Positions 1-7,000 of a DNA stretch of 13,877 nt are shown here, one piece after another (positions within the stretch are counted from its first letter, which is position 1; each line of letters starts with the position of its first letter). A program made the translations under genes and the position numbers. Below the pieces are notes generated by a model that was given only the letters and a program-made list of their open reading frames with translations, made no database searches and was not told where the DNA came from. Origin of the DNA: CAYUCY01 sp964443525 (GTDB lineage: Bacteria > Pseudomonadota > Alphaproteobacteria > Caedimonadales > Caedimonadaceae); contig CAYUCY010000043.1 of the NCBI GenBank assembly GCA_964443525.1, forward strand, positions 1 to 13,877, in the 5' to 3' direction.

Positions 1-741
1 ACACAATTTTATTATGATGCTGATCGAGGAATGAGAGAACTTTTGGCGACTCAGGCTCCCAAGAATGGTGCTTTTTTGATGGGAGCTGTTCGCTTTGTTC
101 GAAATGCAGAAGATGGCTTTAAAGTTTGGAATAGCTTTTATGCCGTAACGGACCGAAGGGAAATCGAGGGGCTTTATGATAAATCTCATTTAGTCCCTTT
201 TGGCGAATATATCCCTTTCAGATCCGTTGTACCAAAATTGATCCGCAAAGTGACCGCAGGGGCCGTCGATTATTCGAGTGGAACGGGTGTCAAAACGATC
301 ACAATTTCAGGGTTACCTCCTTTAAGTCCTCTCATTTGTTTTGAAGGTATTTTTCCTGCACAAGTCGTTTCAAAAGAGGCCCTGCGTCCCCATTGGATGT
401 TAAACCTGACGAATGATGGTTGGTATGGGAGATCCTCAGGACCTTATCAACATCTTCAGTCTATCCAAGCAAGGGCTATTGAAGAGGGGCTTCCCGTGGT
501 TCGGGCTGCCAATTCAGGAGTTTCGGCTCTGATTGATTCGAAAGGAACCATTTTAAAGAATCTTCCTCTCAACGAAGCAGGCGTCCTGGACTTTTATCTG
601 CCGTCCTTTGAAAAAGAAATCCCTCCGTTCGGGCTCTACGGAAATAAGATTCCCCTTGCCTTGATTATTGTCTCTCTCTTGGGTTGCCTTGGTATTTCTT
701 ACCGATGTCGAGAGAGAAAAACTTCTCTCGCGAGTGCTTAA
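1..741 (+). CDS. lnt: Apolipoprotein N-acyltransferase, C-terminal part (5' end outside window)
   Basis: Lnt transfers a third acyl chain from a phospholipid to the N-terminal cysteine of lipoproteins in the inner membrane, the last step of lipoprotein maturation. The frame is open from base 1, so the gene is cut by the window edge and the ATG at 31 is internal. Visible are the nitrilase-fold signatures: YDKSHLVPFGEY with the catalytic Lys (codon 181-183), LICFEGIFP with the nucleophile Cys (codon 337-339), and the NLTNDGWYG...GPYQHLQ...RAANSG stretch typical of Lnt. A hydrophobic segment near the C-terminus (PLALIIVSLLGCLGISY) fits the last membrane helix. The catalytic Glu and most N-terminal helices lie off-window. 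The stop at 739-741 abuts the next gene, so lnt and trmB are probably co-transcribed. The FlgH product in this window carries a lipobox and would be a substrate. Confidence 0.95.
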   Translation, partial: TQFYYDADRGMRELLATQAPKNGAFLMGAVRFVRNAEDGFKVWNSFYAVTDRREIEGLYDKSHLVPFGEYIPFRSVVPKLIRKVTAGAVDYSSGTGVKTITISGLPPLSPLICFEGIFPAQVVSKEALRPHWMLNLTNDGWYGRSSGPYQHLQSIQARAIEEGLPVVRAANSGVSALIDSKGTILKNLPLNEAGVLDFYLPSFEKEIPPFGLYGNKIPLALIIVSLLGCLGISYRCRERKTSLASA

Positions 742-744
742 GTG

Positions 745-1449
745 ATGTCTCTTAAAGACCAGCATAACTATCCAGATCATTTTTACGGACGTCGAAAAGG
801 ACGGCCTTTACGTGTTTACAAAAAACAGTTGATGGAGGATTTTCTTCAAAAACTTGAGATTCCGAGAGTCTCGGAAAACATTTTGGATCCCTCGACTCTT
901 TTCCCGAGTCGAATCAACGCTTATGCTCTTGAAATCGGTTTCGGCGGGGGAGAGCACCTTGCTGTACTTGCAAAAACACATCAGCAAAGAGGTTTCATTG
1001 GATGCGAGGCTTTTGAAAACGGCGTGGCCTCTCTTCTTCAGCACCTCGAAGAAAATGGAGCTTCAGAAAATGTTCGTATTTACCCGAAGGACGTGCGGCC
1101 TTTTTTGAGAGTCCTTAAAGAGGGATCTATAGATTTTTCTTATATTTTATTTCCGGATCCTTGGCCTAAGAAAAGACATCACAAAAGGCGAATTATAAAC
1201 ACCGATCTCTTAAAAGAATTGTATCGCCTGATGAAACAGGGGGGAGAGCTCAGAATCGCAACCGACGACCCAAGCTATCAGGAATGGATTCGAGAAAAGC
1301 TAGAGGAATGTGCCTTACTCTTTCGCATTCAGGCTTGCTATTCTTCGGATTCAGGATCAAAGCCCCAAGACTGGCCCGACACCCGCTATGAGCAAAAAGC
1401 ACTGAATGTGGGAAGGACATGTCTTTATTGGGTTTTGATCAGAAGATAG
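745..1449 (+). CDS. trmB: tRNA (guanine-N7-)-methyltransferase
   Basis: TrmB uses S-adenosylmethionine to make m7G at position 46 of the tRNA variable loop in the cytoplasm. The product of about 234 residues has the full family pattern: the SAM-binding glycine motif ALEIGFGGGEHL, the acidic loop FIGCEAFENG, the family hallmark FPDPWPKKRHHKRR, LRIATDD, and the C-terminal TRYEQKAL tRNA-binding element. The gene follows lnt with three bases between the lnt stop and this ATG. A GTG at 742 in the same frame is an alternative start; neither has a convincing ribosome site, so translational coupling to lnt is likely. The product looks complete and intact. In many alphaproteobacteria metK sits between lnt and trmB; here it does not. 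Confidence 0.95.
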   Translation: MSLKDQHNYPDHFYGRRKGRPLRVYKKQLMEDFLQKLEIPRVSENILDPSTLFPSRINAYALEIGFGGGEHLAVLAKTHQQRGFIGCEAFENGVASLLQHLEENGASENVRIYPKDVRPFLRVLKEGSIDFSYILFPDPWPKKRHHKRRIINTDLLKELYRLMKQGGELRIATDDPSYQEWIREKLEECALLFRIQACYSSDSGSKPQDWPDTRYEQKALNVGRTCLYWVLIRR

Positions 1450-1533
1450 ACAGACAGAAATCTTGACTTTTACGAGTCTGAAAAGGCAAAGTACTTTAGA
1501 GTATTTCTCGTTCACTTATTTAAAAGGCAGATG

Positions 1534-2223
1534 ATGCAATCTCGTATTTTAGTCGTCGATGACGACACAAAACTGAGGGAGCTTTTAGAATCTTACCTTA
1601 CGGAAAACGATTTTTCGGTAAAAAGCGCCAAAAATGCGGAAGAAGCAAGAGCTTTTCTTGAACAGGATTCTTTTGATTTGATGGTTTTGGATCTGATGAT
1701 GCCTGGGGAAAGCGGCTTGAGCCTTGCAAAAAGTCTTCGTTCTGATTTGCAAGGGGCAGGCGGGCAAATCCCGATTCTCATGTTAACGGCAAAGGCGGAC
1801 GGAGAGGACCGGGTAGCAGGGCTTGAAGCGGGTGCTGATGACTATTTAACCAAACCTTTTGAGCCCCGAGAACTCATTTTGAGACTTCATCGAATTCTTG
1901 AACGCACGCGACGTCCGGATCAAGAGGATTTTCTTGTAAAAATAGGTTCCTACATCTTTGACAAAAACACTCAAAAACTCTTTAAAGGGAAAGACGTTAT
2001 TCATTTAACCTCACTGGAGCAAACTCTCCTGGCAGCTTTTTCAGAGACGCCGGGTAAGCCTCTCTCTCGGGATCAATTGGCGGAAGCAGGAGGCGTGTGT
2101 TTAAGTCCTCGGACGGTTGATGTCCAAATTACCCGCCTTAGAAAGAAGATCGAAGAAGATCCCAAAAAGCCTCTCTATCTCCAGACGGTCAGGCATAAGG
2201 GTTACGTTCTGAGGGTTGATTAA
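1534..2223 (+). CDS. OmpR/PhoB-family two-component response regulator
   Basis: A DNA-binding response regulator that is phosphorylated by the kinase encoded immediately downstream. Numbering from the ATG at 1534, the receiver domain (about 3-120) has the acidic pocket DDD at 9-11, phosphoacceptor Asp53 in VLDLMMPGESG, the switch Thr85 in LTAK and the conserved Lys107 in LTKPFEP. Residues about 135-229 form the OmpR-type winged helix, with the recognition-helix region SPRTVDVQITRLRKKIE and the C-terminal hairpin TVRHKGYVLRVD. Two ATGs occur in a row (1531, 1534); the second is better spaced (6 bases) from the AAAGG at 1523-1527. The stop overlaps the kinase start by one base. About 80 bases separate it from trmB; TTGACT at 1463-1468 might be a -35 box, but I see no properly spaced -10. 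It resembles the OmpR/PetR-type regulators of alphaproteobacteria; its targets cannot be read from sequence. Confidence 0.93.
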   Translation: MQSRILVVDDDTKLRELLESYLTENDFSVKSAKNAEEARAFLEQDSFDLMVLDLMMPGESGLSLAKSLRSDLQGAGGQIPILMLTAKADGEDRVAGLEAGADDYLTKPFEPRELILRLHRILERTRRPDQEDFLVKIGSYIFDKNTQKLFKGKDVIHLTSLEQTLLAAFSETPGKPLSRDQLAEAGGVCLSPRTVDVQITRLRKKIEEDPKKPLYLQTVRHKGYVLRVD

Positions 2224-3551
2224 TGAGTGTTCGTGTTACTCCTTTTAAGTGGCTGAAGTCATTGATGCCGAAGTCACTTTTCGGACGGACTTTGATTATT
2301 ATTATCGCGCCCGTCCTTTTGGTTCAGGTGGTGACTTCGTATATTTTTATCGATCGTCATTTAGAAAAAGTGACGGACTTATTAGCGAAAAATATTGCAA
2401 ACAAGATCGCAATCGCCGTTGATATGGCGAGTCCTCACGTCTTTAATCCCGAGCATTTTCAGAATCTTAGAAAGTACATCCGCTCGACGTTAGACATCGA
2501 GATCGACTTTGTTCCGACGGATGAACAGTTCCCGCTTAAAAGAACACCCGACCTTGGTTATACGGAGACATACCTGAAGAATGCTTTGGAGGAACGCGTG
2601 GGAAAACCCTCCACGGTTCGTATCCAAGAAGAGGATGTTTTGATTCGTGTCCAAGACATGCGCGGGCTTTTTCTCTTTAAAGATAAAACAAAACATCTGT
2701 TTCCCAAGACGACTTCAATTTTAATGTGGTGGGCGGTTTTAGCTCCGGTCCTTTTTTTGTGTATCGCGGTTCTTTTTATGCGGAATCAGATCAGGCCGCT
2801 TCGTCGATTGTCGGAAGCCGTCAGATCTTTCGGACGTGAGGAAGAGGATACACCCTTAAAGCCTGCGGGGTCTTTTGAGGTGCGACGGTTGACTTATGCT
2901 TTTAATGCCATGCGAGAGCGGATCAAGCGTCAAATGGAGCAACGCTTTGAAATGCTTGCTGGGATCTCGCATGACCTTAGGACGCCGCTCACCCGCATGG
3001 AGCTTCAGCTTGCCATGATGGGGGACAAAAAGGAAATCAAGGCGCTGCAAGAGGAAGTTAGAGATATGTCTCGTCTGGCGGGAGATTTCTTAGCTTTTGC
3101 AAAAGGAGAAAAAGGAGAGGCCTTACAGGAAACTTCTCTTCACGATCTGATACAAAAAGTTCTCGGAGGTTTCCCGTCTTCTAAGGTCGTTTATTTGAAT
3201 GAAGATCATTCTGTCACCCTTCCCCTAAGACGCCAGGCTCTTTCAAGATGTTTGACAAATCTCTTGGAAAATGCCCTGAAATATGGATCACATGCCTGGA
3301 TTAAGGTTGATCGGGGTGAGGATACGATCCAAGTTACATTGGAAGATGATGGCCCCGGCATTCCCGAGGAAGAGCGCATGAATGTTTTTAAGCCTTTTTA
3401 CAGGATGGAGTCTTCCAGAAATTCGGAAACCGGGGGAACGGGACTTGGTCTCTCGATTGCACGCGATGCAATTCATACTCACGGTGGTGAGATCTACTTA
3501 GGAGACTCTTCCAAAGGTGGCCTTCGAGTTACGCTTGTTCTTCCATGCTAA
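2223..3551 (+). CDS. EnvZ-type sensor histidine kinase
   Basis: An inner-membrane sensor kinase, cognate partner of the preceding regulator (TAATG one-base overlap; GAGGG ribosome site inside the regulator's end). The 442 residues run: membrane helix 1 (about 24-43), a periplasmic sensor region of about 120 residues, helix 2 (about 167-186), HAMP (about 187-238), then the phosphoacceptor motif AGISHDLRTPLTRM with His250. The ATP-binding domain follows with N-box NLLENALKYG (Asn350), G1 DDGPGIP (375-381), F-box FKPFYRM and G2 GGTGLGLSIA (404-413). All catalytic boxes are intact, so both kinase and phosphatase activities are plausible. The HisKA motif and architecture match EnvZ rather than PhoR. 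The sensed signal is unknown. A strong terminator starts at the stop codon. Confidence 0.93.
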   Translation: MSVRVTPFKWLKSLMPKSLFGRTLIIIIAPVLLVQVVTSYIFIDRHLEKVTDLLAKNIANKIAIAVDMASPHVFNPEHFQNLRKYIRSTLDIEIDFVPTDEQFPLKRTPDLGYTETYLKNALEERVGKPSTVRIQEEDVLIRVQDMRGLFLFKDKTKHLFPKTTSILMWWAVLAPVLFLCIAVLFMRNQIRPLRRLSEAVRSFGREEEDTPLKPAGSFEVRRLTYAFNAMRERIKRQMEQRFEMLAGISHDLRTPLTRMELQLAMMGDKKEIKALQEEVRDMSRLAGDFLAFAKGEKGEALQETSLHDLIQKVLGGFPSSKVVYLNEDHSVTLPLRRQALSRCLTNLLENALKYGSHAWIKVDRGEDTIQVTLEDDGPGIPEEERMNVFKPFYRMESSRNSETGGTGLGLSIARDAIHTHGGEIYLGDSSKGGLRVTLVLPC

Positions 3552-3584
3552 AAAAACGCCGACTGGGGACAGTCGGCGTTTTTT
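3551..3584. terminator. Bidirectional rho-independent terminator
   Basis: Arms CGCCGACT (3557-3564) and AGTCGGCG (3571-3578) form a perfect 8-bp GC-rich stem with a GGGGAC loop. The stem is flanked by A6 (3551-3556) and T6 (3579-3584), so the inverted repeat extends to 14 bp and gives a U-tract on either strand. It lies between the stops of the convergent kinase (plus) and tryptophan-motif protein (minus) genes and should end both transcripts. Confidence 0.93.
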
Positions 3585-3601
3585 GAATGCGAGCGGGATT
3601 T

Positions 3602-4459
3602 TTACTGCTCAATATCTCCAAAAAGAGGGTTGAGGTCGAGAGTAGTATCCTCATCATCCGAATCGGAAGCCCTTGGACCCTGAGAAGTCACAGGCTGCAT
3701 AGTCTGATTCGCTGTTGCATGGAGATGACTTAAGGTATCTGCAATCGTATTTGCACTATTTTCTGGTGTTCCGATCTCGCCTGAAGCAGTGAGGCAAAGG
3801 CTTTTTGAAAGGAAATCGCTGGCTTCTTGGTTGACCCCTAAAAATGCAAGAAGTCTATCACGTCCAATGCCTTGCACTTCGAGTTGATCCAAGACATTTT
3901 GAAGAATTTCATCTTGAGTTTTTGTCAAAGGAGGAGCTGAGTGAGGATCGGAAACTTCTCTTGAGAGCGCCGTATCAAGCCCTTTGTCTCCGTCTGAAGA
4001 GTCTTTGATTTCGGACGAGGGTACCGTTGTGACAGGAGATGAACCCCACCAACGTTGCCAGAACCAACGGGTATCTTTCTCTTCGGCTTTTACCTCCGGA
4101 GAGACGAACTCATCATCTTTCTTCTTTTCTTTTGAAGGAGAGCTTGAACCTAGATCTTTAGAAGCACTGTCTTCTTCTTCAGTAACAAGGTTTGAATCCG
4201 AGACCGGTTGAGATGTACCTAAATTCGAACTTTCCTTATCTTCTTTTATAGGTGTCGAGACTGTTACGGGATCAGCCTTCGAACCCCAACTGAAAGGCCA
4301 CCAACCACCGGATGAAGGCTCTGAAACGCTTCCGACAGTTGTGAGCTTCGCCCCTTCATCGACTTTTTCCGCTTGAGATGCCACAAGTGTCGAAAAGGTC
4401 GTTGCGACAAGAAATGATCCTGCCAAGGTGGTTGTTCTGAGTAGATACGTGTCTTTCAT
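3602..4459 (-). CDS. Secreted acidic protein with two tryptophan-rich motifs, unknown function
   Basis: I do not recognise a family. The start at 4459 is chosen because GGAGAGG sits five bases upstream and it begins a typical Sec signal peptide (MKDTYLLRTTTLAGSFLVA, likely cut near VASQA); the frame extends to 4507, but without a ribosome site. From this start the protein has about 285 residues. After the signal, two related motifs occur: WWPFSWGSKADPVTV (from residue 53) and WFWQRWWGSSPVTTV (from residue 132). They are separated by Ser/Glu/Lys-rich, probably disordered sequence. A short helical stretch, about residues 180-225 (DEILQNVLDQLE...RDRLLAFLG), may be the only folded part. The tail is acidic (DSDDEDTTLDLNPLFGDIEQ). 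The second secreted protein at 13283-13822 has the same layout, which suggests a family. It is transcribed away from the flagellar genes, 175 bases past the MotE-like gene, and ends in the shared terminator. Confidence 0.75.
   Translation of the reverse strand: MKDTYLLRTTTLAGSFLVATTFSTLVASQAEKVDEGAKLTTVGSVSEPSSGGWWPFSWGSKADPVTVSTPIKEDKESSNLGTSQPVSDSNLVTEEEDSASKDLGSSSPSKEKKKDDEFVSPEVKAEEKDTRWFWQRWWGSSPVTTVPSSEIKDSSDGDKGLDTALSREVSDPHSAPPLTKTQDEILQNVLDQLEVQGIGRDRLLAFLGVNQEASDFLSKSLCLTASGEIGTPENSANTIADTLSHLHATANQTMQPVTSQGPRASDSDDEDTTLDLNPLFGDIEQ
3998..4066 (-). repeat. Tryptophan motif, copy 2 (protein-level repeat)
   Basis: Encodes WFWQRWWGSSPVTTVPSSEI, then KDSS. It is the partner of copy 1 (4235-4303), with Trp-Gly-Ser and Pro-Val-Thr in register after a two-residue gap. 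Confidence 0.5.
4235..4303 (-). repeat. Tryptophan motif, copy 1 (protein-level repeat)
   Basis: Encodes WWPFSWGSKADPVTVSTPIK. It aligns with copy 2 (3998-4066): aromatic cluster, Trp-Gly-Ser, Pro-Val-Thr-Val (Thr-Thr-Val in copy 2), then Ile-Lys followed by Asp/Ser-rich sequence and, farther on, Val-Ser-Asp in both. This suggests an old internal duplication. Confidence 0.5.
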
Positions 4460-4487
4460 GGTGCCTCTCCTATAATGATATATTTTA

Positions 4488-4507
4488 GTGACTTTTATAA
4501 TAGTCAC
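4488..4507. promoter_or_regulatory. Inverted repeat, possible operator of the secreted-protein gene
   Basis: GTGACT (4488-4493) and AGTCAC (4502-4507) are perfect 6-bp inverted arms around eight AT-only bases. The repeat lies about 30 bases upstream of the start at 4459, where a regulator site or the -10 region would be expected. On the minus strand the spacer reads ATTATAAA, which could serve as a -10 box. A 6-bp arm can occur by chance. Confidence 0.3.
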
Positions 4508-4610
4508 CTCTCAGCGTAGCGATGATTTTAAACTCTGAAAACCCCCAAAATTTTCGGAAAGGCCATGTAAGGAAAAATTTAATCAAATAAAGGATTTATG
4601 ATGAAGGGAA

Positions 4611-4641
4611 CGCATAGAAGAGCTGAAAAAATCTTTATGCG
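4611..4641 (-). terminator. Weak hairpin across the stop of the MotE-like gene
   Basis: CGCATA-G-AAGA (4611-4621) pairs with TCTT-TATGCG (4632-4641), giving ten base pairs with one bulged base and a ten-base loop. It covers the stop codon of the flagellar minus-strand operon. No U-tract follows on the minus strand, so if it ends transcription it does so weakly. The remaining 4460-4610 gap holds no gene; the only other structure I see there is the 4488-4507 inverted repeat. Confidence 0.3.
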
Positions 4642-5438
4642 GCGGGTGCGGTCGGAACTTTGGGAGATGGTGCACCTTCTTTTTTCTTCAGAAGTTTTTT
4701 GCGCACGGCTAGCTCCGTCATCAGATAAGAAGCCTTTTGAGGGTCCATTTTCGACAAGATCGGAGCTGCCTTGTTTTCTTTTATTTTCGACATGATTTCG
4801 AGGAGCACCTCAAAGTTTATTCCTTCTAAAACCTTTGCGGCCTCCGCCGGCTTCATTCCTTCGGCGATCTTGACGAGGCGCATTGTATTCGTATTTTCCT
4901 GTTCCTCCACATTCTTCAAAAGTTGATTGAGCTTGTCGAAAGATTCTTTAAGCTTTTGGGATTTCTCATCAATACGAGATTCAATAGCCTTCAAAGTGGC
5001 TTCCTTTTCAGGATCAGGCGAAGCTTTTTGAGCTGTATCCTTTTTCTCTGCAATGGATTGAAGCGCATTGTATTCTGCCGCGGAAATTTTGGCGGGATTA
5101 AGGTCAGCAAGTTTTTGGAGCTGAGGTTCTTGAGCCTGCGTTTCTTTCTTAGGGTCAGGGGCCTCTTTTTTTTCAGGAGTCTGGTTATTCTGTTCGGCAA
5201 TCTCTGCCGTCTTTGAGGGAGTGGGCATTGGTATTTCTTGAGCAATTGCGTTCGAGCCTACGGACAGGAAGGATTCCTTATGACTCATCGTTGTCCAGAG
5301 AGAAGTAATCTTAACGGAAAGGAGAGTAACAGCACAGAAAACGACGAGAGGCAGGACGCGGACGCGCCCCATCATAAACCGTAGAAAACGTTCCAACGCG
5401 TTTTTCAACAGAGGATTTCCAAGTCGAGTTGGTTGCAT
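4635..5438 (-). CDS. MotE-like flagellar motor-associated protein (MgtE N-domain-like)
   Basis: Probably a membrane-anchored periplasmic accessory protein of the flagellar motor. Its 267 residues comprise a basic N-terminus, one membrane helix at about 28-48 (RVLPLVVFCAVTLLSV), a Pro/Glu/Lys/Gln-rich linker to about 140, a coiled coil at about 145-185, and a C-terminal helical module at about 186-247. In that module, KPAEAAKVLEGINFEVLLEI and MDPQKASYLMTELA resemble the MgtE N-terminal/MotE fold. In rhizobia MotE assists folding or stability of MotC; a like role here is inference from family and context. It is the last gene of the fliL-fliM-DUF6468 operon, 15 bases after the preceding stop. 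The ribosome site GGAG is 12 bases from the ATG, rather far, so coupling is possible. The basic tail after 248 looks disordered. Confidence 0.75.
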   Translation of the reverse strand: MQPTRLGNPLLKNALERFLRFMMGRVRVLPLVVFCAVTLLSVKITSLWTTMSHKESFLSVGSNAIAQEIPMPTPSKTAEIAEQNNQTPEKKEAPDPKKETQAQEPQLQKLADLNPAKISAAEYNALQSIAEKKDTAQKASPDPEKEATLKAIESRIDEKSQKLKESFDKLNQLLKNVEEQENTNTMRLVKIAEGMKPAEAAKVLEGINFEVLLEIMSKIKENKAAPILSKMDPQKASYLMTELAVRKKLLKKKEGAPSPKVPTAPAA

Positions 5439-5453
5439 CGTCGTCTTCAGCTC

Positions 5454-5888
5454 CTATCGCACTTTTAATAATTGGGGAACAATTTTTTCTTCCGATGTTT
5501 TCGGTCTTAACTCATTCGAAGGGACGGCTCTCAATTCAGGGATTTTCTCGACATCTCCTTTAAGGGCGCGTCCTTGACGGATAACCTCGTCAAGTTTTTC
5601 TGCGACGTTCTCTCCTCGCTCCAAAAGAAAGGCCAGTTCATCTCTCAAAGTGGTTGCTTTGGTTAATTGCTGAAGAACGGAATTAAGGGCGGATTCACCG
5701 GCACCTTTTAAGTCCTTGACACTCGCCTCCGCTTTGTTGAGGGAGGCTGTAAAATTTTCCAGGAACTTTTGAAGCTCATGTCGATTTTCATGCAGCGTTG
5801 TCAAGCGCTTATTCAGCATAACCGCATAGATAATGGTTGCTATTAAAAGACTTACAACGATCAAATCAAGAAGTATGGGAAAGTTCAT
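5454..5888 (-). CDS. Flagellar-operon membrane/coiled-coil protein, DUF6468 type
   Basis: A 144-residue protein whose N-terminal helix (LLDLIVVSLLIATIIYAVML, about 7-26) anchors it in the inner membrane. A helical, coiled-coil-prone region follows (about 27-112, with the RDELAFLLERGE stretch that I associate with DUF6468), then a short Pro/Lys-rich tail. The topology resembles a membrane tether. Its start overlaps the fliM stop in an ATGA (four bases), indicating tight translational coupling and probably matched amounts with FliM. In alphaproteobacteria this family is usually found beside fliM and a MotE-like gene. No molecular role is established that I know of; a part in motor or switch assembly is inference. 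Family assignment is from recalled sequence pattern. Confidence 0.75.
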   Translation of the reverse strand: MNFPILLDLIVVSLLIATIIYAVMLNKRLTTLHENRHELQKFLENFTASLNKAEASVKDLKGAGESALNSVLQQLTKATTLRDELAFLLERGENVAEKLDEVIRQGRALKGDVEKIPELRAVPSNELRPKTSEEKIVPQLLKVR

Positions 5889-6982
5889 GGTGGATCCTTA
5901 TCGATTTTAAGGGTTTCAAGCCTCTCTCGGTTTTCTTTTATAAAATTTCTCTCCAATTGAACGGAGACAAAACGATTTCTCTGTCCTACTTTCCCGGAAA
6001 AAATAGGGGTATCCCCGCATTTGACATTGATCGTCGCATTAGGTTTGACGTTGAGCGGTAAAAAGCTCCCCTTCTTCCAGGAAAGAACCTCATTCAATTT
6101 CAAGGGAAGTTCATCTAAAACGGCATCTGCGCGAAGCTTTGTATTCCAAAGCTCACCACCTAAGTGATCTTCCCAGATACTGTCCTGGCCAAATTTTTCT
6201 CCCATAAACATCTGGAGAAGATCATCCCGAATAGGCTCGATGGTTGAATAAGGGATAAGAAACTCAATACAACCACCCTTTTCATCCATATCAACCAGAA
6301 GCTTGATCAGGATAGCGGCATTCATGGATCTTACAATCGTCGCAAAGCGGGGATTCGATTCGATTCTATCGTGCTGGAAAGTTACCTTGGACAAGGGTTC
6401 GAAAGCGCGTTCCGTATCCAAAAGAACAACCTTGATGAGTTTTTCAACGAGACTTCGTTCAATGGGTGTAAAGGAACGTGAATCAATGTGAGTCAGTTTT
6501 GCACCTTTTTTACCTCCTAAAAGGACTTCGATCATTGCGTAGATCAACTCGTTTTCAATCGTAATGAGTGCGGAGCCGTCCCATTCAACAGATTTAAAGA
6601 CGCCGATGAGACAGGGGAGGGGAATTGAGTTCAGATAATCGCCGAAACGAATTGACGTCATCGTATGAAGAGAGACCTCGACATTGTCTGAGGTAAAGTT
6701 GCGGAGGGTCGTCGTTAAAAAGCGCACCAGCCTGTCAAAGATGACTTCCAGCATCGGAAGTCGCTCGTAGGAAATATTAGACGAGTTAATCAGAATTTTT
6801 AAACCTTGAGCCCCCACCTCTTCTTGCCCCAGAGAAAGAAGAGAGTTAATCTCATCCTGATCTAGGACACGATTTAGAGTCAGTTCTCCAGGATCCGCCT
6901 CAGGAGAAGGAGCCTGCTGTGTGGTCGGAATTTCCCACGTATCGCTGAGTTCTTCTTTTTCTTGCGTCGCTTGATCTGCCAT
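5885..6982 (-). CDS. fliM: Flagellar motor switch protein FliM
   Basis: FliM joins FliG and FliN in the C-ring and binds phospho-CheY to change rotation. In the 365-residue product the CheY-binding motif appears as LDQDEINSLLSL at residues 40-51, matching the EIDALL pattern but behind an acidic N-terminal extension of nearly 40 residues. The middle domain (about 65-255) includes the FDRLVRFLTTTLRNF, IGVFKSVEWDG and LLGGKKG segments. The C-terminal SpoA/FliN-like domain (about 280-350) contains VLSWKKGSFLPLNVKPNATI and FSGKVGQRNRFVSVQL. It lies 18 bases after fliL, with AGGGA about eight bases before the ATG, and overlaps the next gene by four bases. No key region is missing. Confidence 0.95.
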   Translation of the reverse strand: MADQATQEKEELSDTWEIPTTQQAPSPEADPGELTLNRVLDQDEINSLLSLGQEEVGAQGLKILINSSNISYERLPMLEVIFDRLVRFLTTTLRNFTSDNVEVSLHTMTSIRFGDYLNSIPLPCLIGVFKSVEWDGSALITIENELIYAMIEVLLGGKKGAKLTHIDSRSFTPIERSLVEKLIKVVLLDTERAFEPLSKVTFQHDRIESNPRFATIVRSMNAAILIKLLVDMDEKGGCIEFLIPYSTIEPIRDDLLQMFMGEKFGQDSIWEDHLGGELWNTKLRADAVLDELPLKLNEVLSWKKGSFLPLNVKPNATINVKCGDTPIFSGKVGQRNRFVSVQLERNFIKENRERLETLKIDKDPP

Positions 6983-7000
6983 TGCCGATCCCTTATTTCC

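Noticed and set aside
1463..1497. TTGACT...TACTTT as a sigma-70 promoter for the response regulator
   Set aside because: The spacer is 23 bases, too long for a credible -35/-10 pair; mentioned only in the regulator entry.
3984..4211. Ser-rich plus-strand frame opposite the secreted-protein gene
   Set aside because: It is the complement of the Ser/Glu/Lys-rich coding sequence and has no ribosome site.
4598..4795. Plus-strand frame starting ATGATGAAGGGA near the MotE-like stop
   Set aside because: The start looks plausible, but most of the frame is antisense to the MgtE-like domain and the product has no family features.
4923..5245. Open frames on both strands inside the MotE-like gene (Leu/Arg/Phe-rich or Lys/Arg-rich products)
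   Set aside because: They are shadows of the Lys/Glu/Pro-rich coding sequence, with biased composition, no ribosome site and no recognisable domain; the MotE-like frame explains the region.
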